DNA of 11,105 nucleotides from JAGVWT01 sp964538405 (lineage in GTDB: Archaea > Nanobdellota > Nanobdellia > Pacearchaeales > GW2011-AR1), in contig CAZIET010000021.1 in the NCBI GenBank assembly GCA_964538405.1, forward strand, positions 1 through 11,105, in the 5' to 3' direction. The translations under genes and the position numbers were made by a program. How positions within the stretch are numbered: the first letter of the stretch is position 1; each line of letters begins with the position of its first letter. Positions 1-5,542 of the stretch are shown piece after piece. The notes beneath the pieces were generated by a model that worked only from the letters and a program-made list of their open reading frames with translations, was not told the DNA's origin and made no database searches.

Positions 1-2491
1 AATTGCTATAGTTCAATGCAAAGGTAGAGCCATTTACAGCATATGGATAAATTATGTTTGAAATATTGAAATTAATTATTGAACCATTTACAAAAGCCCC
101 AGTATCATTTACTATAAAGACGCTTGATGTCTGATTTGTCACATTAAAATATCCGAATGTTGAATTAAAAGTTTGATTGCTCAGTATATTTGAATAATTG
201 ACTCCACCCCCTGTAGAATTAATGGCATATCCATAAACAATTGTCGAAAAGTTGGAGTAATTAGCACTGGCACTCCATAAGGAATCATTTAGAGAGTAAG
301 CGTAGGTTGCATTATTGCCTTGAATTACGGTTCCATTAATGACATTAGCCCAAGACGCTAGCGTTCCGTTAATGGCATTACTCCACGAGATTAATGTTCC
401 ATTTTGGGTATATGCATATATGTTTGAAAAGTTGCTGTAGTTTGCATTCCAAGTATTATTTGTTGCATAATCATATCCCACAGATAAATTCTTGTCTTGT
501 GAAAATATTCCAGTTGTGCCGTTGATGTCTCCAACTACATTCAAGATGTTTTGAGGTGTTGAACTGTTAATTCCAACTCTGCTATATGTTGAATTTATTG
601 TCAAAAGGCTTCCGTTCATCGTTTGATTAAAATTCCCGAACGTGTTAGCAGCATCAGTCTTTGCCAAAGTGCCATTGTATGCCGTATCCCATGAAATTCC
701 ACTAGAGGTATTACCTAATTGATTTGCATATAGTGTAGAAAAGTTGGAATAATTTAATGACCAAAGAGAAGCATTCAAAGAATAAGCATAGGTTACATTT
801 GAACCCTGTAAAAGTGTTCCGTTTAATGCATTGCTATAATTTAGCAATGTTCCGTTGTTTGCTGTAGCCCATGAAATTCCACTAGCACTTGCATTTCCTA
901 ATTGATTTGCATATAGTGTTGAGAAATTTGAATAATTGGCATTCCAGTTTGTCTCTGTAATCAAATACGTCCCATTCGTTGCATATAAATATCCGGTGTG
1001 ATAAGTTGTATTTGTTGTTGAAGTCCATGAAGCATTGTAATCTGTAACATTTCCGTATATTCTTGAAAAGTTTGAATAATTCAATGTCCATAAACTATCA
1101 TTAAGCGCATAATTTCTTGTTGTTAGAAAATCTGAATAATTAAGAGTCCATAATGAATCGTTCAAGGCATAATCATATCCAATAGTGAGATTGCGCCCTG
1201 CAGAAAGAATATTTCCAACAATGTTTGCATCCCCCCCCAAATGCAAGTTTTTCCATGCGTAAGTTCCATTACCGACATCAAAAGTATTATTCCATCCTTG
1301 CTGAGGTAACAAACTTCCATTCACAGCTAAATTATTCACAGCCAAGCTTGTGATGTTGTAAACATAAACCGCCTGCGCATACAAATCTCCATTCTTAATT
1401 GTTAATCCTCCACTTTGCCACCCATCATTGAAATTGTACTCTCCTGTTCCGTTATCCCCTGTTTTCAGCAAATAAGTACCGTTCGTGGCATACAAATATC
1501 CGGTGTGATAAGTTGTATTTGTTGTTGAAGTCCATGAAGCATTGTAATCTGTAACATTTCCGTATATTCTAGAGAAATTTGAATAGTTCGCATCCCATGT
1601 GTTGTTTATTGCATAAAAGTATGCCAGTGATAAATTATTTCCCTGCGAAAATATACTCGTCGTAGCATTAATGTCCCCCACCACATTCAAAACATTTTGT
1701 GGAGTTGTTGTTCCAATACCTATTCTGTTCAACAAACTCCATAAAAAGAAAGTAGTTCCGTTCATCGTTTGATTAAAATTCCCGAACGTGTTAGCTGCGT
1801 CTGTTTTTGCTAGAGTTCCGTTGTACGCTGTGCTCCAAGCTAAATCTCCAGTGGAGTTTGTTGCATAATTCCAACCAACGCTGAAGTTTGAATAATTGGA
1901 ACTCCAAGTTGAGCCGTTGATTGCATATCCATAAACAATTGTTGAAAAGTTTGAATAATTTCCAGTATTGCTCCATGCAGAACCGTTAGTGGCATAGAAA
2001 TATCCTAATGATAAATTATTGTTCTGTGAAAATATACTTCCTGTTGAGTTAAATGCTGCGGCAGTTATGTTTGATGAATGGTTTATATCTCCATAATCAA
2101 TGTCCCCGAGCGGCGAATAAAACAACTGCCTGTCTGTGGTTCCCCCTGTTGAATTTGTGAAGTTTATGTCTTCCCCGTTAATCTTATAGTCTTTGTAGTA
2201 AGCCTTGTTGAATTTAAGCGGAAGCGGATTTGATGAGTTCCACCCAAGCATAACCCTCCACGAGCCGTTTGTGATTATGCTTGAAAAAGACTCATTGTAT
2301 ATCATGTTTCCTCCAGAGGCTGCATCGTAAATCGTGACAGTTAAGCTAGTTCCGTTAATCAGGCTGTTGTTGTTTTTGTATTTTACATTTGATCCTCTGT
2401 CTGAGAGCTGAACATTAAGGGTAGCAGACATTACATTCATCAATAAAATCAGCGCCAGAATGACAATTATGACATTGGTTTTTATTTTCAT
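1..2491 (-). CDS. Large repetitive Asn-rich secreted surface protein, partial
   Basis: The frame is open from ATG at 2491 to the left window edge: 830 codons without a stop, so the C-terminus is missing. Residues about 5-23 form a signal peptide or membrane segment ending near VMSA. A non-repetitive domain follows (about 24-140), then repeats. NYSNFS occurs eight times, usually after a Trp-containing segment such as DSLWTLNYSNFS. Segments reading GIGTTTPQNVLNVVGDIN (about residues 253-272) and GINSSTPQNILNVVGDIN (near 635-655) resemble the GIGT-TP-LxVxGDI motifs of phage tail fibres and other trimeric fibrous proteins. By hand count there are over 80 N-X-S/T sequons, about one per ten residues. 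I infer a heavily N-glycosylated extracellular fibre, adhesin or S-layer-like protein; its partner is unknown. It is translationally coupled to the upstream winged-helix gene through an ATGA overlap, with GGAGG 5 nt before the start. Function is inferred from composition only. Confidence 0.88.
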   Translation of the reverse strand, partial: MKIKTNVIIVILALILLMNVMSATLNVQLSDRGSNVKYKNNNSLINGTSLTVTIYDAASGGNMIYNESFSSIITNGSWRVMLGWNSSNPLPLKFNKAYYKDYKINGEDINFTNSTGGTTDRQLFYSPLGDIDYGDINHSSNITAAAFNSTGSIFSQNNNLSLGYFYATNGSAWSNTGNYSNFSTIVYGYAINGSTWSSNYSNFSVGWNYATNSTGDLAWSTAYNGTLAKTDAANTFGNFNQTMNGTTFFLWSLLNRIGIGTTTPQNVLNVVGDINATTSIFSQGNNLSLAYFYAINNTWDANYSNFSRIYGNVTDYNASWTSTTNTTYHTGYLYATNGTYLLKTGDNGTGEYNFNDGWQSGGLTIKNGDLYAQAVYVYNITSLAVNNLAVNGSLLPQQGWNNTFDVGNGTYAWKNLHLGGDANIVGNILSAGRNLTIGYDYALNDSLWTLNYSDFLTTRNYALNDSLWTLNYSNFSRIYGNVTDYNASWTSTTNTTYHTGYLYATNGTYLITETNWNANYSNFSTLYANQLGNASASGISWATANNGTLLNYSNALNGTLLQGSNVTYAYSLNASLWSLNYSNFSTLYANQLGNTSSGISWDTAYNGTLAKTDAANTFGNFNQTMNGSLLTINSTYSRVGINSSTPQNILNVVGDINGTTGIFSQDKNLSVGYDYATNNTWNANYSNFSNIYAYTQNGTLISWSNAINGTLASWANVINGTVIQGNNATYAYSLNDSLWSASANYSNFSTIVYGYAINSTGGGVNYSNILSNQTFNSTFGYFNVTNQTSSVFIVNDTGAFVNGSIINFNISNIIYPYAVNGSTFALNYSN
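610..649. repeat. 40-bp direct repeat, copy 1 (within surface-protein gene)
   Basis: This is identical to 1756-1795, offset 1146 bp (382 codons, in frame). It encodes the ANTFGNFNQTMNG segment. In both copies it is followed in the protein by a GIG/GIN-xTTP-type fibre motif, so it belongs to a larger repeated module. Confidence 0.9.
688..919. repeat. Tandem-like module of about 61 codons within surface-protein gene
   Basis: Blocks at about 688-705 and 714-736 recur at about 868-885 and 897-919, with offsets of 180 and 183 bp. The shift between them is one codon, so the two copies differ by an in-frame indel. The shared blocks encode SGISW and STLYANQLGN segments. This supports growth of the gene by unit duplication. 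Confidence 0.8.
987..1063. repeat. 77-bp direct repeat, copy 1 (within surface-protein gene)
   Basis: This is identical over 77 bp to 1494-1570, at an offset of 507 bp (169 codons, in frame). It encodes the segment around GNVTDYNASWTSTTNTTYHT. Perfect identity next to more diverged flanks suggests recent duplication or gene conversion within the gene. Confidence 0.93.
1494..1570. repeat. 77-bp direct repeat, copy 2 (within surface-protein gene)
   Basis: This is the second copy of the repeat at 987-1063, in the same orientation and reading frame. Flanking codons differ at synonymous positions (for example ACGAACGGTACT against ACGAATGGGACG), so the identical core stands out. Confidence 0.93.
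1756..1795. repeat. 40-bp direct repeat, copy 2 (within surface-protein gene)
   Basis: This is the second copy of the 40-bp element at 610-649, in the same orientation and frame. The sequence beyond the core diverges mainly at synonymous positions. Confidence 0.9.
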
Positions 2492-2682
2492 TTTTGCCTC
2501 CAGTAGTGTAATTTTGCCTTTCCTACCGGTCTTATTGTGATTTTTCCCTCGCCCTTCAATTCAGCGAGAGCAACAGCAACAGTATTTCTAGAGATCTTCA
2601 ACAGCTTAGAAATTTCTACAATTGTCAATCCCATAGGATTCTTCTTAAGTAAATCGCTTACCGCCTCTTTTTTTGCCTTCAT
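2488..2682 (-). CDS. Small winged-helix DNA-binding regulator (64 aa)
   Basis: The 64-residue basic protein is almost entirely one winged helix-turn-helix. Residues about 5-14 form a first helix (AVSDLLKKNP). GLTIVEISKLLKISRNTVAVAL (about 18-39) is the helix-turn-helix, with the recognition helix near SRNTVAVALAEL. KGEGKITIRPVGKAKLHYW forms the wing. An in-frame TAG sits immediately before the ATG at 2682, so this is the only possible ATG start. Its stop codon overlaps the start of the surface-protein gene (ATGA). A natural inference is that it regulates its own operon, supported by an inverted repeat flanking its promoter region. No ligand or sensor domain is present. The exact family (MarR/ArsR/TrmB-like fold) cannot be settled by eye. 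Confidence 0.85.
   Translation of the reverse strand: MKAKKEAVSDLLKKNPMGLTIVEISKLLKISRNTVAVALAELKGEGKITIRPVGKAKLHYWRQK
2497..2501 (-). promoter_or_regulatory. Shine-Dalgarno site for the surface-protein start
   Basis: GGAGG lies 5 nt upstream of the ATG at 2491, inside the last codons of the winged-helix gene. It is the clearest Shine-Dalgarno in the window. It fits re-initiation or internal initiation on a polycistronic mRNA, whereas most other genes here appear leaderless. It also fixes the start of the surface protein. Confidence 0.75.
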
Positions 2683-2684
2683 CT

Positions 2685-2781
2685 ATTGTGCGTTGATGCT
2701 AAGTACCATTACATATCTTTAATAATTACTTTCAATAAAATCTTTAACACGCAACCTCATTGCAAACTATCAATGCACAAT
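2685..2781. repeat. Inverted repeat flanking the regulator promoter (candidate operator pair)
   Basis: ATTGTGCGTTGAT at 2685-2697 is the reverse complement, with one mismatch (12/13), of the sequence at 2769-2781. The spacer is 71 bp. The proximal arm lies 2-15 bp upstream of the regulator start. The distal arm lies just downstream of a TATA-like element at 2784-2791. Both positions suit repression or looping by the winged-helix protein. That it binds there is inference. Confidence 0.5.
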
Positions 2782-2783
2782 TA

Positions 2784-2791
2784 TTTATAAA
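2784..2791 (-). promoter_or_regulatory. Candidate TATA box for the regulator/surface-protein operon
   Basis: TTTATAAA on the minus strand would place transcription start near 2761, giving a leader of about 75 nt. A weaker box (TTATTAAA, about 2719-2726) would give a leader of about 12 nt. Which is used cannot be decided from sequence. The element lies directly after the stop codon of the upstream permease gene. Confidence 0.4.
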
Positions 2792-2796
2792 TCTTT

Positions 2797-3918
2797 TCAG
2801 ATAAACACAAAGACCATTCCGGCAATACAAACAGCACTCAAAACTGCAACAATTATCCAATTTATAGGAACTGAATACTCGGATTTTCTGTTTCCTTTCT
2901 TCTTTGCCTTCATATTTATTAGCATGATCATGATTCCAGTTATTCCCCCAGAGATAATTCCTCCAATCTCAAGAACTTGAATGAAACTAACTATGTCTAA
3001 GAAGGCAACTAACAAGTAAATCAACAAAGGCAAAACTGAAACGCTAATAAAGATTAAGCCTTTCTTATGCAGATCATACAAGAATATGTCCTTTAATGCA
3101 AAACTCAGCACAAAATAACTCCCAAACATTGTAAAAATTCCTAAAACAATTGCAATAACCCCAAATGAAATGGTAGAAACCTGCACTATATCCTTTCCTA
3201 AAACCCCCACAAACACGAATGTGAATATGAAATACAAAACTACAGGGATAGCAGTTCCAAGAACAATTGCATTTCTAAGTAATTTTTCCTTACCTCTTAG
3301 CTCAATCCTCATTTCAGGAATTGCACTAAAACCCAACAAGGCAAAGAGCACAATCCCAAACGGAACCCAAAAATTATTTGTATCAACATATAACAGATTG
3401 TTTAAATTTATTTGATCAAAAGATTGGAACAACAATACAAGAATTACTAAAACGATGATAGTTACTCCAAAAGATTCAATTTTTTTCAAGTTCCTTGCCT
3501 TCTCTGACAATAAAAAGGTCATCAAAAACCAAAATCCAATTCCAAAATAAATGGAGTAATCAAGATTGCCAAAAAACAAGGTGGAGAGACTCTGCCCTTC
3601 ACCAATTAGGTACGCCAATAAAGCAGAGTAAATACCAAATACAGTTGCGAAAAACATTATTCTTTTTCCATTCGCGCCCAAATAGATTTCTGCGTAACCA
3701 AGAAGGTGATGAANNNNNNNNNNTTTCTTGTTCCTTAAAGTAACTTCTCCAAAACACAAGTTTATGTAAATCATTAATGCTGCAATGGATAGTAGCCAAA
3801 AAACTCCAATTGAAAATCCAGCTTGGGAAAAAACATATGGTAACGCAAGGATTCCTGCCCCAAGTGTTGCACCGGTAAGAATAAATGATGTGAACAAAAC
3901 CTCTTTTGTAAATTTCAT
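2797..3918 (-). CDS. Amino-acid permease, aromatic/hydroxy amino acid (HAAAP-like) type
   Basis: This integral membrane protein of about 374 aa has roughly eleven hydrophobic segments. The first holds GATLGAGILALPYVF, the glycine-rich unwound TM1 motif typical of the Trp/Tyr permease and related APC-superfamily transporters. HHLLGYAEIYLG after TM2 and GFSAIPEMRIEL in the middle also fit that group. It probably imports an amino acid by cation symport; the substrate cannot be assigned. I place the start at MKFTKEV (3918). The frame is open further upstream, but that extension would translate the T-arm of the adjacent tRNA (MGVRIPP), a common artefact. A TATA box 25 bp before 3918 supports a leaderless start. 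Ten Ns at 3714-3723 interrupt the gene; frame is kept on both sides, with about four residues unknown. Confidence 0.82.
   Translation of the reverse strand: MKFTKEVLFTSFILTGATLGAGILALPYVFSQAGFSIGVFWLLSIAALMIYINLCFGEVTLRNKKXXXXHHLLGYAEIYLGANGKRIMFFATVFGIYSALLAYLIGEGQSLSTLFFGNLDYSIYFGIGFWFLMTFLLSEKARNLKKIESFGVTIIVLVILVLLFQSFDQINLNNLLYVDTNNFWVPFGIVLFALLGFSAIPEMRIELRGKEKLLRNAIVLGTAIPVVLYFIFTFVFVGVLGKDIVQVSTISFGVIAIVLGIFTMFGSYFVLSFALKDIFLYDLHKKGLIFISVSVLPLLIYLLVAFLDIVSFIQVLEIGGIISGGITGIMIMLINMKAKKKGNRKSEYSVPINWIIVAVLSAVCIAGMVFVFI
3714..3723. other. Assembly gap (10 N) inside the permease gene
   Basis: Ten consecutive Ns lie between codons for LRNKK and HHLLGYAE. The reading frame and family-like sequence continue on both sides, so the missing stretch is probably short and the length is roughly right, though ten Ns may be a placeholder. 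Confidence 0.97.
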
Positions 3919-3938
3919 TTTAGTAAAACAAAAATTAA

Positions 3939-3947
3939 TTATAAAAA
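3939..3947 (-). promoter_or_regulatory. TATA box for the permease, doubling as tRNA terminator T-run
   Basis: TTTTTATAA on the minus strand is centred 25 bp upstream of the permease ATG, the spacing of a leaderless archaeal promoter. It starts 5 nt past the tRNA 3' end, so its T5 could also terminate the tRNA transcript. Dual use is inference. Confidence 0.6.
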
Positions 3948-3951
3948 CATA

Positions 3952-4040
3952 TAGGTCTGGAGGGATTCGAACCCCCATTGTCCGGTTACTTCAATCTAAT
4001 TCTCCGAAGCCAGATAGTCTATCCATTGACTTACAGACCT
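3952..4040 (-). tRNA. tRNA-Arg(TCG) with a 17-nt intron
   Basis: A full cloverleaf can be drawn on the minus strand. The acceptor stem is AGGTCTG/CAGACCT (7 bp, perfect). The D-arm is AGTC-AATGGATA-GACT. The anticodon stem is TCTGG/CCGGA. The variable loop is CAAT. The T-arm is GGGGG-TTCGAAT-CCCTC, and the discriminator is A at 3952. No CCA is encoded. The anticodon stem closes only if 17 nt (3987-4003) are removed between positions 37 and 38, leaving loop CTTCGGA and anticodon TCG (4005-4007), which reads CGA. Exon CTTC pairs with intron GAAG, flanked by bulges GG^A and TA^A, the bulge-helix-bulge signal cut by archaeal splicing endonuclease. A20 in the D-loop and C35 are standard Arg identity elements. 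Mature length is 72 nt before CCA addition. Confidence 0.93.
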
Positions 4041-4062
4041 TTAAGAATAAAGCTTAGTTTTC

Positions 4063-4070
4063 TTTTAAAA
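4063..4070 (-). promoter_or_regulatory. TATA box for tRNA-Arg
   Basis: Palindromic TTTTAAAA is centred about 26 bp upstream of tRNA nucleotide 1 (4040), so transcription would begin at or next to the mature 5' end. Confidence 0.6.
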
Positions 4071-4126
4071 GTTCTCCCCTTTGCAGGTTGTTGCATAATT
4101 GGTGTTTACAATCAATATTCAAAAAC

Positions 4127-4134
4127 TTAATAAA
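4127..4134 (+). promoter_or_regulatory. TATA-like box for the serine protease
   Basis: TTAATAAA is centred about 25 bp before the ATG at 4156. This spacing supports a leaderless transcript starting at that ATG rather than at an upstream in-frame TTG at 4099, which lies ahead of the box. Confidence 0.55.
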
Positions 4135-4155
4135 GATTTAATAGCTTCCCATAAA

Positions 4156-5007
4156 ATGGCGTTAAAAACAAAACACAAGTTGCTTATTGGAAGTTTCACC
4201 ACGATAGTATTGATCTACATAATAGCATCAAGTGTCTTCATATATCTGATTCTTGCAAAACAGGAATATGACTACAATCAACTTGATGGAAAGATAGATG
4301 AATTGCAGGCAGATACCCAGTCTAAAATAAATGATCTTTCAAGCAGCATTTCTGAAGCGAACAAAGCTCTTGACATTAAGGTTGGTTCATTAAGCAGTGA
4401 GTTAAGCTCTTTGAAGGCTTCGGCCAGCGCTGACTTTTCAGGAATTATAGAAGAAGTAGTTACTGGGGTCGTGACAATAAAAACAGATGTTTCACAGGGA
4501 ACGGGATTCTTGATTACTGATGACGGTTACGTGGTTACAAACTATCATGTTATGCAGAATGCAAAAGCAGCTACAATAGTTACTTCGGACAGCCAAAACC
4601 ATCAGGTAACCTTTATTGGATATGATACAAATCTTGACATTGCCCTTTTGAAGATTTCTGGAAATTATGATTCATTAAGGCTTGCTGATTCAGATGATGT
4701 TCAGGTGGGGGAAAAAGTCATTGCAATAGGAAATCCCCTTGGGCTGCAATTCTCGGTGTCAGAAGGAATAGTTTCAGCGGTTCATAGGGAAGGGGCAAAT
4801 AATCTGGAGGCATACATACAAACTGATGCGGCATTGAATCCAGGAAATTCTGGCGGGCCGTTAATAGACACTAGTGGAAAAGTCATAGGAATAAATAATT
4901 TCAAGATTGGCGGTGGAGAAAATCTTGGATTTGCACTCGAATCAAACTACATCAAGGAAGGAGTCAATGGAATTGCTTTGGAAGGATTGAATGAAACACT
5001 TATCTAA
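4156..5007 (+). CDS. Membrane-anchored HtrA/DegP-like trypsin-fold serine protease, no PDZ domain
   Basis: The 283-aa protein has one N-terminal membrane helix (about residues 9-34). A Ser/Leu-rich coiled-coil-like stalk of about 50 residues follows (41-91), then a trypsin-like S1C protease domain. The catalytic triad is visible: His131 in VVTNYHVM, Asp161 in TNLDIALLKI and Ser232 in NPGNSGGPL. AIGNPLGL and GFALES are also typical of HtrA/DegP. The chain ends about 50 residues after the active Ser, so the PDZ domains that usually gate HtrA proteases are absent. I infer an extracytoplasmic, membrane-tethered quality-control or surface-processing protease. It stands alone, divergent from the tRNA. 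I chose ATG 4156 because of the TATA spacing; an upstream TTG (4099) would add 19 residues lacking family features. Confidence 0.88.
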   Translation: MALKTKHKLLIGSFTTIVLIYIIASSVFIYLILAKQEYDYNQLDGKIDELQADTQSKINDLSSSISEANKALDIKVGSLSSELSSLKASASADFSGIIEEVVTGVVTIKTDVSQGTGFLITDDGYVVTNYHVMQNAKAATIVTSDSQNHQVTFIGYDTNLDIALLKISGNYDSLRLADSDDVQVGEKVIAIGNPLGLQFSVSEGIVSAVHREGANNLEAYIQTDAALNPGNSGGPLIDTSGKVIGINNFKIGGGENLGFALESNYIKEGVNGIALEGLNETLI

Positions 5008-5022
5008 ATTTTGCAACAATTC

Positions 5023-5030
5023 TTATAAAT
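5023..5030 (+). promoter_or_regulatory. TATA box for the putative lipoprotein gene
   Basis: TTATAAAT is centred about 25 bp before the ATG at 5051, so the transcript is predicted to be leaderless. Confidence 0.6.
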
Positions 5031-5050
5031 GACTAGTTTTTCTTTTTTGA

Positions 5051-5503
5051 ATGAGAAATAGATTCTTATCAGTCATTCTACCGTTAACTCTCATTGCTTG
5101 TGGTCATCGATATGTGGATTCAACTCAAGGTAAAAATAATGATCAAATAGAAAGAGAAGTAACCCAAGAAGAAGGTATGGAAGATAATAATACAATGGAT
5201 TTTTATTATGTATATGCAAGTTGTATTTTAGATTATCTGACAACAGACTTAGATGGTGACATTTCTATTGAAAGAAGAAAAGCTACAGAACAAGAAATAA
5301 AATTATTTGGAGTAGAGGAAATTCAGATAGGGACTTTGCGGTTGGAAGATTGGTTAATTAATGGCTGGCCAATCCGTTCTCGTAGCCCATACAGATCAAG
5401 AACACCAAGTAAGGCTGAAAATCATTGTAACAGGTTGCTAATGCCCTCATCTTCACCCAATATTTACCTAAGAGAAGGACTTACCCAAAATGCAATTGTC
5501 TAA
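5051..5503 (+). CDS. Putative lipoprotein of unknown function (150 aa)
   Basis: I do not recognise this family. The N-terminus has two Arg, a hydrophobic stretch and LIAC at residues 14-17, matching the lipobox [L][ASTVI][GAS]C, so Cys17 may be lipid-modified and the mature protein anchored outside the membrane. The mature part begins with an acidic linker (about 20-48). A stretch with DLDGDISIE (about 67-75) loosely resembles a Ca2+-binding EF-hand/dockerin loop. The C-terminal region is Arg/Ser/Pro-rich (RSRSPYRSRTPS). It has its own TATA box and ends 39 bp before proS. The following gene also has its own promoter, so it is probably monocistronic. Coding status rests on an open frame with good promoter spacing and a signal sequence; the ion-binding idea is weak. 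Confidence 0.65.
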   Translation: MRNRFLSVILPLTLIACGHRYVDSTQGKNNDQIEREVTQEEGMEDNNTMDFYYVYASCILDYLTTDLDGDISIERRKATEQEIKLFGVEEIQIGTLRLEDWLINGWPIRSRSPYRSRTPSKAENHCNRLLMPSSSPNIYLREGLTQNAIV

Positions 5504-5512
5504 ATTCCATAA

Positions 5513-5521
5513 TTTTAAATA
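5513..5521 (+). promoter_or_regulatory. TATA box for proS
   Basis: TTTTAAATA is centred 26 bp upstream of the proS ATG at 5543, consistent with a leaderless mRNA. Confidence 0.6.
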
Positions 5522-5542
5522 TAGTTTTAGCTTCAAATAGAA

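Noticed and set aside
882..1091. Minus-strand frames of about 60-70 codons at 882-1091 and 1791-1976.
   Set aside because: They are alternative frames of the large surface-protein gene, caused by its repetitive composition.
610..1795. CRISPR-like array from the repeated blocks.
   Set aside because: The repeats are irregularly spaced, translate in frame as parts of one protein and have no uniform spacers.
3919..3978. N-terminal extension of the permease (about 20 codons starting MGVRIPP).
   Set aside because: It is translation of the tRNA T-arm and spacer. The TATA spacing and the conserved N-terminus place the start at 3918.
4099..4155. Upstream TTG start for the serine protease.
   Set aside because: It lies before the TATA-like box at 4127-4134, adds no signal or domain sequence, and the ATG at 4156 has leaderless spacing.
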